Below, piece after piece: positions 26,109 to 34,367 of a stretch of DNA of 64,000 bases. Below the pieces are notes generated by a model. It worked only from the letters and a program-made list of their open reading frames with translations. It did not search any database and was not told the origin of the DNA. The stretch is from CADEDV01 sp964596345 (lineage in GTDB: Bacteria; Bacteroidota; Bacteroidia; Chitinophagales; Chitinophagaceae): positions 898,604 through 962,603 of the forward strand of contig CAZQSZ010000001.1 in NCBI GenBank assembly GCA_964596345.1. The letters run 5' to 3'. The stretch's first letter is position 1; each line of letters starts with the position of its first letter. A program made the position numbers and the translations under genes.

Positions 26109-26315
26109 TTACTGAACGGAATTCTTAACGTCGTTACTGCTTTCTTCAATCTCCTTTTTCACATTACTTTTTGCATCATTGAATTCACGAACGCCTTTAC
26201 CAAGACCACGCATCAGCTCAGGGATTTTGCGGCCTCCGAATAACAGTAAAACGATAACCAGGATGATGATGATCTCGTTGGTGCCCAGCATTCCCAGTAA
26301 ATTTGTTTGGATCAT
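26109..26315 (-). CDS. tatA: Sec-independent translocase subunit TatA/E
   Basis: A 68-residue protein starting at MIQTNLLG (ATG at 26315); a longer start at 26345 would add ten residues without family support. One membrane helix (EIIIILVIVLLLFGG) is followed by the amphipathic helix RKIPELMRGLGKGVREFNDA and a charged tail. This is the TatA pattern, including the FGGRKIPEL hinge. It forms the Tat pore for folded proteins. The upstream neighbour rplS is separated by a terminator, so tatA starts the tatA-gatA string. Confidence 0.94.
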   Translation of the reverse strand: MIQTNLLGMLGTNEIIIILVIVLLLFGGRKIPELMRGLGKGVREFNDAKSNVKKEIEESSNDVKNSVQ

Positions 26316-26395
26316 AATTGGATAATTAGAGGTCAAAGATAACAAGTACCTGAAAATAACGGAATATTTAGTTGCTAATTGCCAGCTGTTAACAA

Positions 26396-26419
26396 AAAAG
26401 CCCCTTTAAAGGGGCTTTT
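26396..26419 (-). terminator. Rho-independent terminator of rplS
   Basis: A 9-bp stem AAAAGCCCC/GGGGCTTTT with loop TTTAAA lies 20 nt past the rplS stop on the minus strand; the T-rich side continues as TTTTTTG. Confidence 0.87.
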
Positions 26420-26438
26420 ACAATTATATATGGTGCAA

Positions 26439-26810
26439 TTACTTTGCTGCATCAGTTGCAACGGCCATACGCTTTTCACGGATCCTGGCACTCTTACCAC
26501 TACGTTTACGCTGGTAGAACAATTTAGCACGGCGCACATTACCAGTTTTATTCAACACGATCGATTCAATATTGGGGGAGAAGATCGGGAAAAGCCTTTC
26601 CACACCCACACCATCAGATATCTTACGAACGGTGAAACATGCCGTATGACCAGTACCCTGGCGTTTGATCACATCGCCTTTAAAAGACTGGATCCTTTCT
26701 TTGTTACCTTCAATGATCTTGTAGTTAACCGTAATATTGTCACCTGCCTTGAATTTCGGGAATTCTTTCTTGCCGGTCAGCTGCTCATGTACGTATGCGA
26801 TGGCGTTCAT
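26439..26810 (-). CDS. rplS: 50S ribosomal protein L19
   Basis: A 123-residue ribosomal protein located at the 30S-50S interface. Family segments are FKAGDNITVNYKIIEGNKERIQSF, the GDVIKRQGTG loop, TVRKISDGVGVERLFPIFSPNIESI and VRRAKLFYQRKRSGKSARIREKR. The C-terminal tail AVATDAAK is slightly longer than in E. coli. It is monocistronic, with a -7-like element upstream and a clear terminator downstream. Confidence 0.98.
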   Translation of the reverse strand: MNAIAYVHEQLTGKKEFPKFKAGDNITVNYKIIEGNKERIQSFKGDVIKRQGTGHTACFTVRKISDGVGVERLFPIFSPNIESIVLNKTGNVRRAKLFYQRKRSGKSARIREKRMAVATDAAK

Positions 26811-26832
26811 AATCTGTGATTTTTAAGGAGGG

Positions 26833-26840
26833 CAAAGGTA
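26833..26840 (-). promoter_or_regulatory. Candidate -7 element for rplS
   Basis: On the minus strand TACCTTTG matches TAnnTTTG exactly and ends 22 nt before the rplS ATG. Confidence 0.55.
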
Positions 26841-26857
26841 AGGGGAAAATGTTGGAA

Positions 26858-26933
26858 TTGGGAATTAGTGGGGAAGGAATTTGGAGATCATCTGAAAAAA
26901 AATTCGATTTACCTCCAAATCCCTAATTCCCAA
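26858..26933. repeat. Long interrupted inverted repeat between rny and rplS
   Basis: Outer arms TTGGGAATTAG/CTAATTCCCAA (26858-26868 and 26923-26933) are perfect, and inner arms ATTTGGAG/CTCCAAAT (26879-26886 and 26913-26920) are also perfect. It lies immediately downstream of rny and may end its transcript. It belongs to the same style of word-repetitive hairpins as those at 10585 and 14004. Confidence 0.7.
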
Positions 26934-26946
26934 CAGTTAATTTTCT

Positions 26947-28521
26947 TTACCGGGCTACGTTTACCGCTCTTTTTTCCCGGATAACGGTCACTTTTATCTG
27001 CCCCGGAAAGGTCATTTCGGTCTGGATCTTCTGGGCTATTTCAAAAGACAGTTTTTCAGAGTCCTGGTCAGTTACTTTATCCGCTTCCACGATCACCCTC
27101 AGTTCACGGCCCGCCTGGATGGCATAAGCTTTTTCAACACCCGTATAAGCCATGGCCAGGTTTTCCAGGTCCTTGATCCGCTGGATATACTGCTGCATGA
27201 TCTCGCGGCGGGCACCGGGACGGGCACCGCTAATAGCATCACAGGCCTGGATAATGGGGGAGATGACGTATTGCATTTCCATCTCATCGTGGTGGGCGCC
27301 AATGGCATTGACCACCGCCGGGTTTTCATTATATTTTTCAGCGAGTTTGGCACCGAGTAATGCGTGGCTCAATTCGCTTTCTTCATCGGGTACTTTACCA
27401 ATATCATGCAGAAGACCAGCTCTTTTTGCCAGTTTTACCTGCGGTTGACTCATACCCAATTCGGCAGCCATCGTAGCACAAAGATTCGCTGTCTCCCGGC
27501 TGTGCATCAGCAGGTTTTGACCATAAGAAGAACGGAAACGCATACGTCCCACCATTCTTACCAGTTCTTTATGCAGGCCGTGGATACCCAGTTCAATTAC
27601 CGTTCTTTCTCCTATTTCCATTACCTGTTCTTCAATTTGCTTTTTGGTCTTTTCCACTACTTCTTCAATACGGGCCGGGTGGATACGGCCATCGGTAACC
27701 AGTCTTTGTAAACTCAAACGGGCTATTTCACGTCGGAGCGGGTCAAAGGAGGAAAGGATAATTGCTTCGGGAGTATCGTCCACGATCAGGTCAACCCCGG
27801 TTGCCGCTTCAATGGCCCGAATATTACGGCCTTCCCGACCAATGATCTGGCCTTTGATCTCATCACTTTCCAGGTTGAATACAGTGATAGAGTTTTCAAT
27901 GGCTTGTTCGGCAGCGGTCCGCTGGATGGTCTGTATGATGATTTTCCTTGCTTCTTTATTCGCTTTTTGTTTGGCATCATCAATGATCTCTTGCTGGATG
28001 CCAAGGGCCTGGGTGTGGGCTTCATTCTTCAGGCTTTCTATCAGTTGGGCACGGGCTTCATCAGCGGTGAGAATAGCAATCTTTTCCAGGCGCCGGATAT
28101 GCTCTTCCTGGTGTTTTTCCAATTCTGTTCTTTTGATATTGACCAGTTCGATCTGGCGGTTCAGGTTTTCCTTGATAGCCTCATTTTCCTTGATCTGTTT
28201 TTCAAGACTGCCTTCTTTCTGGTTGATGGTTTGCTCTTTCTGGCGGATCTTGTTTTCGCTGTCATTGATCTTGCGGTTGCGGTCGTTCACTTCCCTGTCA
28301 TGGGCCGCTTTCATCTGCACAAATTTCTCTTTTGCCTCCAGTTCTTTTTCTTTCCGGATGGTTTCAGCTCTTAATTCAGCTTCCTTCAATATGCTCTGTG
28401 CCTGGAGTTCAGCTTCCTCTACCTTTTTTTGCGTGTTTTTGGAGAAGACAAATTTACCCGCTATGACCCCCACGATAAGGGCCGCTACGCCTGTTAGTAT
28501 AGCTATAATGATCGGATCCAT
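26947..28521 (-). CDS. rny: Ribonuclease Y
   Basis: A 524-residue membrane-anchored endoribonuclease that starts mRNA decay. It has one N-terminal membrane helix (about 3-26), a long charged coiled coil (about 30-200), a KH RNA-binding domain (about 213-275, GQIIGREGRNIRAIE), and an HD domain with LLHDIGK and GAHHDEME as metal-binding segments. The C-terminus ends in FPGQIKVTVIREKRAVNVAR, as in other family members. It is downstream of pheT, the coiled-coil gene and zapA on the same strand; a TATCTTCG element and a hairpin occur in its leader. Confidence 0.97.
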   Translation of the reverse strand: MDPIIIAILTGVAALIVGVIAGKFVFSKNTQKKVEEAELQAQSILKEAELRAETIRKEKELEAKEKFVQMKAAHDREVNDRNRKINDSENKIRQKEQTINQKEGSLEKQIKENEAIKENLNRQIELVNIKRTELEKHQEEHIRRLEKIAILTADEARAQLIESLKNEAHTQALGIQQEIIDDAKQKANKEARKIIIQTIQRTAAEQAIENSITVFNLESDEIKGQIIGREGRNIRAIEAATGVDLIVDDTPEAIILSSFDPLRREIARLSLQRLVTDGRIHPARIEEVVEKTKKQIEEQVMEIGERTVIELGIHGLHKELVRMVGRMRFRSSYGQNLLMHSRETANLCATMAAELGMSQPQVKLAKRAGLLHDIGKVPDEESELSHALLGAKLAEKYNENPAVVNAIGAHHDEMEMQYVISPIIQACDAISGARPGARREIMQQYIQRIKDLENLAMAYTGVEKAYAIQAGRELRVIVEADKVTDQDSEKLSFEIAQKIQTEMTFPGQIKVTVIREKRAVNVAR

Positions 28522-28592
28522 GAATCTGTTTGTTTAGTGGTTGAATACTATGTATTAATAAAAACTTCATACTACAAAAAGTATGTAATCAG

Positions 28593-28600
28593 CGAAGATA
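28593..28600 (-). promoter_or_regulatory. Candidate promoter and 5'-hairpin of rny
   Basis: On the minus strand TATCTTCG resembles the Bacteroidota -7 element. A perfect CATACT/AGTATG hairpin (28568-28585) begins 8 nt downstream, which would place it at the 5' end of the transcript, a position that usually stabilises mRNA. The rest of the zapA-rny gap (28601-28719) contains a GCTAAT/ATTAGC hairpin and no gene that I can identify. Confidence 0.4.
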
Positions 28601-28719
28601 CAAAATGGCCGCTAATGACTGAAAATTAGCTGCAAGGGTGCTATTTAGCTTTGAAATGGAGTAGGAGCTGCCGGGAAGTGGGAGTTATTTCAACGGGAAT
28701 TTCTGAAAATGAAGTGGTA

Positions 28720-29022
28720 TTAATTTCCAGCCAGCTGGTTATCCAGTATTTTTTCAAGGCTATCGAGTTTTTCTTTGATATGTCCCTGCTCCAGGTCGTC
28801 CTGGGCGGTCCCTTTTAAGTCGGTGGCCAGCCAGATTAGTACCATAGCAATATAATCCTGCATATCCTTACCGGCAAACTGTGTTTTGTATTCAATGATC
28901 TTGTCATTGATGGTCTTTACTGTTTTGCGAACCAGTTCCTCGTCTTTGGGCTGCACTTTCACCCGGTAGGTGCGGTCGGCTATCACTAATGTTACCGGAA
29001 TTAATGTATCCATAACTTGCAT
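28720..29022 (-). CDS. zapA: Cell division protein ZapA
   Basis: A 100-residue protein that bundles FtsZ filaments at the division site. The N-terminal beta-rich part (IPVTLVIADRTYRVKV) is followed by EEL-RKTVKTINDKI and a C-terminal helix suited to a coiled-coil tetramer. An ATG at 29013 (MDTLIPV) is an equally plausible start. It lies between a coiled-coil protein gene and rny; the order pheT, coiled-coil protein, zapA, rny suggests a conserved housekeeping cluster (inference). Confidence 0.9.
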   Translation of the reverse strand: MQVMDTLIPVTLVIADRTYRVKVQPKDEELVRKTVKTINDKIIEYKTQFAGKDMQDYIAMVLIWLATDLKGTAQDDLEQGHIKEKLDSLEKILDNQLAGN

Positions 29023-29127
29023 TTTTAAAATTGATGCTCTATCTTACGTCTCCCGTAAAAAATTCTCCCCATACGGCTCTGATAATCCTCCCTCTCTGAG
29101 AACTGTAAACCAAACAAACTGTAGCTA

Positions 29128-29382
29128 ATGTTTGCTAAAGTTAAGTCATCAATTTTTATTGATGCATTACAAATGGAGTTATCAGCTCCCAAAGGAAACC
29201 CGGTAAGGGGTGTTATCAAAGATGATAAAGGCAGTGTTTGCGGTATCCTGGAAAGGGATATGATCAGCGAACGGGAACATTTTACCTGGTCGGGTTTGAA
29301 CGATCTTCCGTACGGACGCTATACCCTGGAAATATCCAATGGGGACGCTGAAATGAAACTGAACCTGGTAAAACGGGTGTAG
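29128..29382 (+). CDS. Conserved-looking small protein of unknown function (84 aa)
   Basis: A plus-strand frame lies inside an otherwise minus-strand cluster. The product has no signal peptide and reads as a small beta-rich domain (ELSAPKGNPVRGVIKDDKG, FTWSGLNDLPYGRYTLEIS, EMKLNLVKRV). The last part resembles the strands of Ig-like or T9SS C-terminal beta-sandwich domains, which have a similar LPYGxYTLEI element. The overlapping minus-strand frame (29025-29219) looks like noise. It ends 2 nt before the stop of the convergent coiled-coil gene. I do not recognise a family. Confidence 0.65.
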   Translation: MFAKVKSSIFIDALQMELSAPKGNPVRGVIKDDKGSVCGILERDMISEREHFTWSGLNDLPYGRYTLEISNGDAEMKLNLVKRV

Positions 29383-29384
29383 TC

Positions 29385-29672
29385 TTACCCGCCCAGCAGG
29401 GCAATGCAGCGATCTATTTCTTTCAGGTAGGTATTGATCTTTTTCTCAAACTCTTTTTTATCCGCCTCACTCATTTCCCCGGCATTCAGTTTCAGTATAT
29501 CCACCTTCTGTTTTAATGTATCAATATGTTGCTGTTGTAATTTGGCTCCCTCTTTTGACTTAATCAATTCCTCTTTTAACTGAACATTCTCTTTCTGCAA
29601 TGCGGCATGCAGCTTCAGGAATTGCTGCAGCTTATCCTGTATCCGTTTAAGATGTTGTTCCGTTATGCTCAT
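29385..29672 (-). CDS. Small coiled-coil protein, possibly cell-division related
   Basis: A 95-residue protein that is almost entirely helical. It has heptad-rich segments from ITEQHLKRIQDKLQQF to DTLKQKVDILKL, a short break at NAGEMSEADKKE, and a final helix INTYLKEIDRCIALLGG. There is no signal peptide. It lies directly after pheT (4-nt gap) and upstream of zapA on the same strand. This position and its shape resemble ZapB-type partners of ZapA, but that is inference. The C-terminal IDRCIALL element is well formed and may be the conserved part. Confidence 0.8.
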   Translation of the reverse strand: MSITEQHLKRIQDKLQQFLKLHAALQKENVQLKEELIKSKEGAKLQQQHIDTLKQKVDILKLNAGEMSEADKKEFEKKINTYLKEIDRCIALLGG

Positions 29673-29676
29673 GTAT

Positions 29677-32103
29677 TTATTTTCTGATCTCTGCCTGTAA
29701 TTCTTTTTCCAGGGTGGTCATGATCTTATTCATCCAGCCGTCAATCTCTTTATCAGTGAGTGTTTTTTCAGCATCAACAAATGTAAAATTCACGGCCAAT
29801 GATTTTTTATCCCCACCCAATTTCTCGCTTTCAAAAATATCAAAGAGTTTTACCTCCTGCAGTTTATTGAGCCTGATCTTTTGGACAACTTTTTCCACTT
29901 CTTCATAGGCCAGTTGCTTCGGAACGATCATAGCCACGTCTCTTTGTACCGTCGGGAATCTCGGTATTTCCTTAACTGCCGCTTTTTGTTGCGCCGCCAG
30001 GCCAGCGAGGAATGACCAGTTAAGTCCTGCAAAGAAAACCGGCTGTTTAATATCGAATTTCGCCAGTACTTTTTTGGTTACCTCGCCGGCACCGGCAATG
30101 ACCTGCCCGTTCAGTTTGAATACAATATGGTTATCCAGTTTGGGGACCGCCATTACTTCAATACTATCCGCCCGGATACCTAAAGATTGAAGCACGGCAG
30201 CCACAACACCTTTCAGGAAATAAATATCAGTTTGCTTGCTTTTTTGCTTCCAGCTGTCATCAGAAGTGCTGCCGGTCATCACTACACACAATTTTTCTTC
30301 TTCAGTATATTTCCCGGAACCTGAAGTGCTGTATGCTTTTCCAAATTCAAATAAGCGAAGTGAACTGTTCCGGTGGTTGAGGTTATGGGCTACCACTTCC
30401 AGGGCTGTTTCAAATAGTGAACTGCGCAATATGTTTAGCTCAGCACTCAGGCTGTTCATCATTTTCACCATTGGCTCCAGCTCTTCTTCCGAAAAATAGG
30501 CAGCATTGGTGATAGAGTTGGTCATGATCTCGTTGAACCCGAGTCCGACCAGGTAGTTCGCTGTTTTTTCCCTGTATGTTTCCGTGGCATAGTTTTCTTC
30601 CACGGACGGGGTGATGGTAATAGCTTCTGGGATTTCCACATTATCTAATCCGTCAATACGAAGCACTTCTTCTACCAAATCGGCGGGAAGGCTGATATCA
30701 GGTTTGTGATAAGGAACAGCCACCCGCAGTTCATCAATCCCTTCTTTTAAGATTTCAAAGCCAAGGCTGCCCAGGATGTTCTTTACGGCATCCGGGTGAT
30801 AATTTTTACCGCTCAGTTTCTTTAAGAAATGGTACTTGATTGCCACCTCTGCTTTTGCCTTTTGATTTGGATACACATCGGTTATTTCGGAAGCAATTTC
30901 CCCACCGGCAATTTCTTTGGTCATTAAGGCCGCTCTTTTCAGCACATTCACGGTAGCGGAAATATCAGTCCCTTTTTCAAAACGGCTGGCCGCATCTGTC
31001 CTTAACCCATGACGGAAAGAAGTTTTGCGGATAGTTACACCGTCAAAAAAAGCACTTTCTAAAAATATACGGGTGGTGCTTTCTGAAACGCCGCTGTGTA
31101 TGCCGCCGAAAACACCGGCAATACACATGCCTTCCTTTTCATTACAGATCATCAGGTCTTCTGCACTTAACTTTCTTTCCTTCTCATCCAGTGATATGAA
31201 TGAGGTTCCTTCCGGCAGGTTTTTAACGATCACTTTTTTACCCGTAATGGCATCTGCATCGAAAGCATGCAAAGGCTGCCCGGTCTCATGCTGGATATAA
31301 TTGGTAATATCAACAATGTTGTTGATAGGCCTCAGCCCTATGGCCTTTAATTTATGCTGCAGCCATTTTGGCGATTCTTTGACCACCACATTGGAAATAC
31401 TAACGGCACTGTAACGGGGACAGGCTATTTCATTCTCCACTTTTACGTCAATAGCTAATGAGTGGTTGTCTGCTTTGAAGCCATTACTGTAAGGCAGCTT
31501 TGTTTTAATGTCTTTTTTATCATGATGACTTAAATAAGCACACACATCCCTGGCCACACCCCAATGACTCATGGCATCCATCCGGTTGGGAGTAAGGCCG
31601 ATCTCATATATAATGTCATCATACGGTTCAAAATATGCTGAAGCAGGTGTGCCCACTTTTACATCAGCCGGTAATACCATAATGCCGGCATGGGATGTAC
31701 CTAAGCCGATCTCATCTTCGGCGCAGATCATTCCATGGCTTTCCACACTCCTGATCTTTGCCACTTTCATGGTCAGCGGATCACCGGTTGCCGGGTAGAT
31801 CGTTGTACCAACAGGAGCGACCACTACTTTTTGACCGGCGGCCACATTCGGGGCGCCACAAACGATCTGTAAAGGCTCGCCTGTTCCGATATTGACAGTG
31901 GTAAGTGTAAGTTTATCAGCATTCGGGTGTTTCTCTGTAGTTAGTACTTCAGCGATCAGCAGGCCTTTTAATCCTCCTTTCACTTCCTCGTAATTGTTCA
32001 TACTTTCTACTTCAAGCCCGATGGAAGTGAGGATGCGGCTTAACCTTTCAGGTTCAACTGTTACCGGCAGGTATTCACTCAGCCATTTGTACGAGATGGT
32101 CAT
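29677..32103 (-). CDS. pheT: Phenylalanyl-tRNA synthetase beta subunit
   Basis: An 808-residue bacterial-type PheT. Domains in order are: the N-terminal part with the tRNA-binding OB fold (about 40-155, VCGAPNV), B3/B4 editing region (about 210-395, with GLRPINNIVDITNYI and HAFDADAI), B5 (about 405-475), the catalytic-like core (about 490-695) and the C-terminal FDX-ACB anticodon-binding domain (about 715-808, PRFPTVQRDVAMIVP). It pairs with PheS, which is not in the window, to charge tRNA-Phe. It starts the pheT, coiled-coil, zapA, rny string. Confidence 0.97.
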   Translation of the reverse strand: MTISYKWLSEYLPVTVEPERLSRILTSIGLEVESMNNYEEVKGGLKGLLIAEVLTTEKHPNADKLTLTTVNIGTGEPLQIVCGAPNVAAGQKVVVAPVGTTIYPATGDPLTMKVAKIRSVESHGMICAEDEIGLGTSHAGIMVLPADVKVGTPASAYFEPYDDIIYEIGLTPNRMDAMSHWGVARDVCAYLSHHDKKDIKTKLPYSNGFKADNHSLAIDVKVENEIACPRYSAVSISNVVVKESPKWLQHKLKAIGLRPINNIVDITNYIQHETGQPLHAFDADAITGKKVIVKNLPEGTSFISLDEKERKLSAEDLMICNEKEGMCIAGVFGGIHSGVSESTTRIFLESAFFDGVTIRKTSFRHGLRTDAASRFEKGTDISATVNVLKRAALMTKEIAGGEIASEITDVYPNQKAKAEVAIKYHFLKKLSGKNYHPDAVKNILGSLGFEILKEGIDELRVAVPYHKPDISLPADLVEEVLRIDGLDNVEIPEAITITPSVEENYATETYREKTANYLVGLGFNEIMTNSITNAAYFSEEELEPMVKMMNSLSAELNILRSSLFETALEVVAHNLNHRNSSLRLFEFGKAYSTSGSGKYTEEEKLCVVMTGSTSDDSWKQKSKQTDIYFLKGVVAAVLQSLGIRADSIEVMAVPKLDNHIVFKLNGQVIAGAGEVTKKVLAKFDIKQPVFFAGLNWSFLAGLAAQQKAAVKEIPRFPTVQRDVAMIVPKQLAYEEVEKVVQKIRLNKLQEVKLFDIFESEKLGGDKKSLAVNFTFVDAEKTLTDKEIDGWMNKIMTTLEKELQAEIRK

Positions 32104-32127
32104 GTTCTGTTACTTCTTTAATAACTG

Positions 32128-32135
32128 CGAAGATA
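32128..32135 (-). promoter_or_regulatory. Candidate -7 element for pheT
   Basis: On the minus strand TATCTTCG, the same 8-mer as upstream of rny, ends 24 nt before the pheT ATG. The remaining divergent gap to 32325 shows no other clear site. Confidence 0.4.
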
Positions 32136-32325
32136 AAGGAAAGGGTGCAAGTGACAGGTAGTAGCCCTTACCCGTTTGCATATTCCGGCAGGTAAATTTC
32201 CGGGGAGCCGGTTTTTTGTATGTATGGATTGCTTAGGAAATGCGCTACTCACTTCATTTCTGCATAGTTGTTGTAATAAAGTACCCGGAGATTGACACTA
32301 TCTTTATAATATAAAATCCGATCGT

Positions 32326-33984
32326 ATGAAAAAGCCCCTGCTCCTTTCTTTTGTTTTGCTGTTATTGCAGACATTCCTGGTGGCCCAGGTACAATGGTTC
32401 CAGAACCAGGATGGTGATAATAGTTATCCGAATGGTACTGTTGGTACTTCTGTTCAACCACTGACTTCAACATCTTTTATTGCCACTTATCTTTGGCATG
32501 CAGATAATGACCAGTTCACCTGGAAATTATCGAAAACCAATCACAGCGGTTCTGAGCAACGTACCTTTTTTATTACTGGCACTACCACACAGGTGGAAAC
32601 CAGGGTGGGAAAGCGAAATGTAATTTATGTACTGGAAAAAAACTACCCTTTAGGATTTGACCCTGTTTATACCTTATTTAAACTGGATAGCAATCTGAAT
32701 ATCCGGTCGCAGCGAACAATCACTTTCGAAGGCGGGTATTCTGTTTTTAACCTGAACGCATTTAAACTGGATGCGAATGACAATATTTATTTATCAGGTG
32801 ATGGGCAGTACCCGGATGGACCTGGTTTTCTGCCCGCTTCGTTTGTATTGAAAACAGATAAGAATCTTTCTACAGCCTGGATGAAGATGGATTCAATACA
32901 AACATCTTATTCGGATATTCATATTGATGATAATGGCTACGTATGGGTACTGGAAGATTATTTTGCAACCTTTCCTGATATAAGGATAACCAGGTATGGT
33001 GCCAACGGTCATTTGAAATGGAGAAAAACCATTACCACCGATGCGGGCCGTTTCAGTCTTTCTTCTGCACTGGCGCAGGATGATCAGCTGCTCATTTATG
33101 GAGGAAAAGCTATTTCTGAAACGGTGCAAGGAGTATACCTCTGGAAGATCAACAGGAACAATGGAAATATTGTTTATAAGAAAACACATTTTCCTGCCAA
33201 TGGTGTACAACTGGCCGACCTCAAACAGGACAGAACCGGTAATATTTTTGCATTGGCCACACAGTATTATAATAACGGAAGAATGTTATGCCGGGTGGGA
33301 CGTATCAGTTCCTGGAACGGTACATTACAATGGAGCCGCTATTTCTCTTACGACCAGGATAGTTGCAATCTCTTCAAACTGGTGGTAAATGATAATGATA
33401 AATTTTACATGGTGGGTGAAAAGAAAAGGAATAACATCCTTTCCAGGGGGTTCTCGATGCGGATGAAAAAGAATGGCCAGCTGGATGGCAATTATATTTC
33501 TCCCGACAGTGTTTTGTACCTGCGTTCCCATTGGCTTACCAACGGTATTACAGATAAGAATAACCAGCTGATATCAATCGGGATCACGCAGGATATGGAT
33601 ACCGTAACTTATCAAAGTACCTACCTGCGGAGTTTTGTAATAAAATTCGGACAGAGTAATAATAACCATCATGGTTGCGGTGATCATCACGCTACGGCTA
33701 TCAGCAGTGAAGCCGCAGAGGAAGAAATGGGTACAATACTGAAATCACCGGTGATGTATCCTAACCCTGCACAACGGGAATTGACAGTTAGCAATCTCCT
33801 GGAAGAAAAGTATGACCGGCTGGCTGTTTATAATTTACAGGGAAGCCTGGTGTTACAACGAACTATTAATGGTTCATCCGTTAAGATCGATGTGAGTGAC
33901 CTGCCGGGAGGAGTTTACCTGCTACAACTACAGTCCGGCATTTTACAAAAGCAGAAAACATTGCGGTTCGTAGTGCAGAAATAA
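32326..33984 (+). CDS. T9SS type-A sorting domain protein with beta-propeller-like body
   Basis: A 552-residue secreted protein with signal peptide (about 1-20). The body (about 30-450) consists of repeating beta motifs such as FKLDANDNIYLSGDG, IHIDDNGYVWVLEDY and KQDRTGNIFALATQYY, which look like a propeller of the SBBP/NHL kind. A His-rich spacer (NNNHHGCGDHHA, about 446-457) leads to a C-terminal type-A sorting domain (about 475-552, VMYPNPAQRELTVSN, LPGGVYLLQLQSG). It should be exported by the type IX system. No enzymatic motif is visible. It lies alone ahead of the PUL, and a hairpin terminator follows. Confidence 0.87.
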   Translation: MKKPLLLSFVLLLLQTFLVAQVQWFQNQDGDNSYPNGTVGTSVQPLTSTSFIATYLWHADNDQFTWKLSKTNHSGSEQRTFFITGTTTQVETRVGKRNVIYVLEKNYPLGFDPVYTLFKLDSNLNIRSQRTITFEGGYSVFNLNAFKLDANDNIYLSGDGQYPDGPGFLPASFVLKTDKNLSTAWMKMDSIQTSYSDIHIDDNGYVWVLEDYFATFPDIRITRYGANGHLKWRKTITTDAGRFSLSSALAQDDQLLIYGGKAISETVQGVYLWKINRNNGNIVYKKTHFPANGVQLADLKQDRTGNIFALATQYYNNGRMLCRVGRISSWNGTLQWSRYFSYDQDSCNLFKLVVNDNDKFYMVGEKKRNNILSRGFSMRMKKNGQLDGNYISPDSVLYLRSHWLTNGITDKNNQLISIGITQDMDTVTYQSTYLRSFVIKFGQSNNNHHGCGDHHATAISSEAAEEEMGTILKSPVMYPNPAQRELTVSNLLEEKYDRLAVYNLQGSLVLQRTINGSSVKIDVSDLPGGVYLLQLQSGILQKQKTLRFVVQK

Positions 33985-34010
33985 CCACGGTTTAAAACAC
34001 TTAATTGATA

Positions 34011-34037
34011 TGCCTGAACAACTGTTCAGGCATTTTT
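34011..34037 (+). terminator. Rho-independent terminator after the T9SS type-A protein gene
   Basis: An 8- to 10-bp stem (TGCCTGAA/TTCAGGCA) with a short loop is followed by TTTTT. A short frame starting inside the hairpin is not considered a gene. Confidence 0.82.
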
Positions 34038-34289
34038 GCTGGCTTGCTGCCGGAATGCTTATGCCAGAAGCCTGTTATTCAATACCCGGGATTGAGCAAT
34101 ATAATAGGGTTCGATCGGAGGGGAGAATAATTGACAGGGAGAAATGGATCCCGGAAATAACCAGTATTTTTTTCTGCAAACCCCTTGATAAGCACCAGGT
34201 AATCTATTAAGAGTTGTGGAAGGTGAAAGGACTGCTTTCATGGCGGGGTTGAACCGGTGCTGGTCAGGTGCTGGAGTTATTTTGAAACA
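34038..34289. other. Intergenic stretch with no recognisable gene
   Basis: Between the terminator and the PUL regulatory site at 34290 I see no coding frame with family character, RNA gene or repeat. It probably marks the left border of the PUL. Confidence 0.5.
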
Positions 34290-34297
34290 TTTGTACC
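34290..34297 (+). promoter_or_regulatory. PUL motif upstream of GH16 (TTTGTACC)
   Basis: TTTGTACC ends 70 nt before the GH16 start and is identical to the sites at 47523 and 52485. It is followed by TCTATCTTGC, which may serve as a -7 region. Unlike the sites at 36712, 45729 and 47523, it lacks the following T-run. Confidence 0.45.
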
Positions 34298-34367
34298 TCT
34301 ATCTTGCACGTTCAGTTCGTTGTAATATGCCCGGTCATTCTAAATTCACGCCAGTAATTAATACTAT

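Noticed and set aside
27644..28537. Long plus-strand frame opposite rny
   Set aside because: Antisense of the coiled-coil and KH regions; Ser/Phe-rich composition without family features.
28522..28719. Possible 6S RNA gene next to zapA
   Set aside because: Some bacteria have ssrS beside zapA, but I cannot recognise the long closing stem and central bubble here; the gap is explained by rny promoter and small hairpins.
34010..34210. Short plus-strand frame beginning in the terminator after the T9SS type-A gene
   Set aside because: Its first codons are the terminator hairpin and the rest has no recognisable character.
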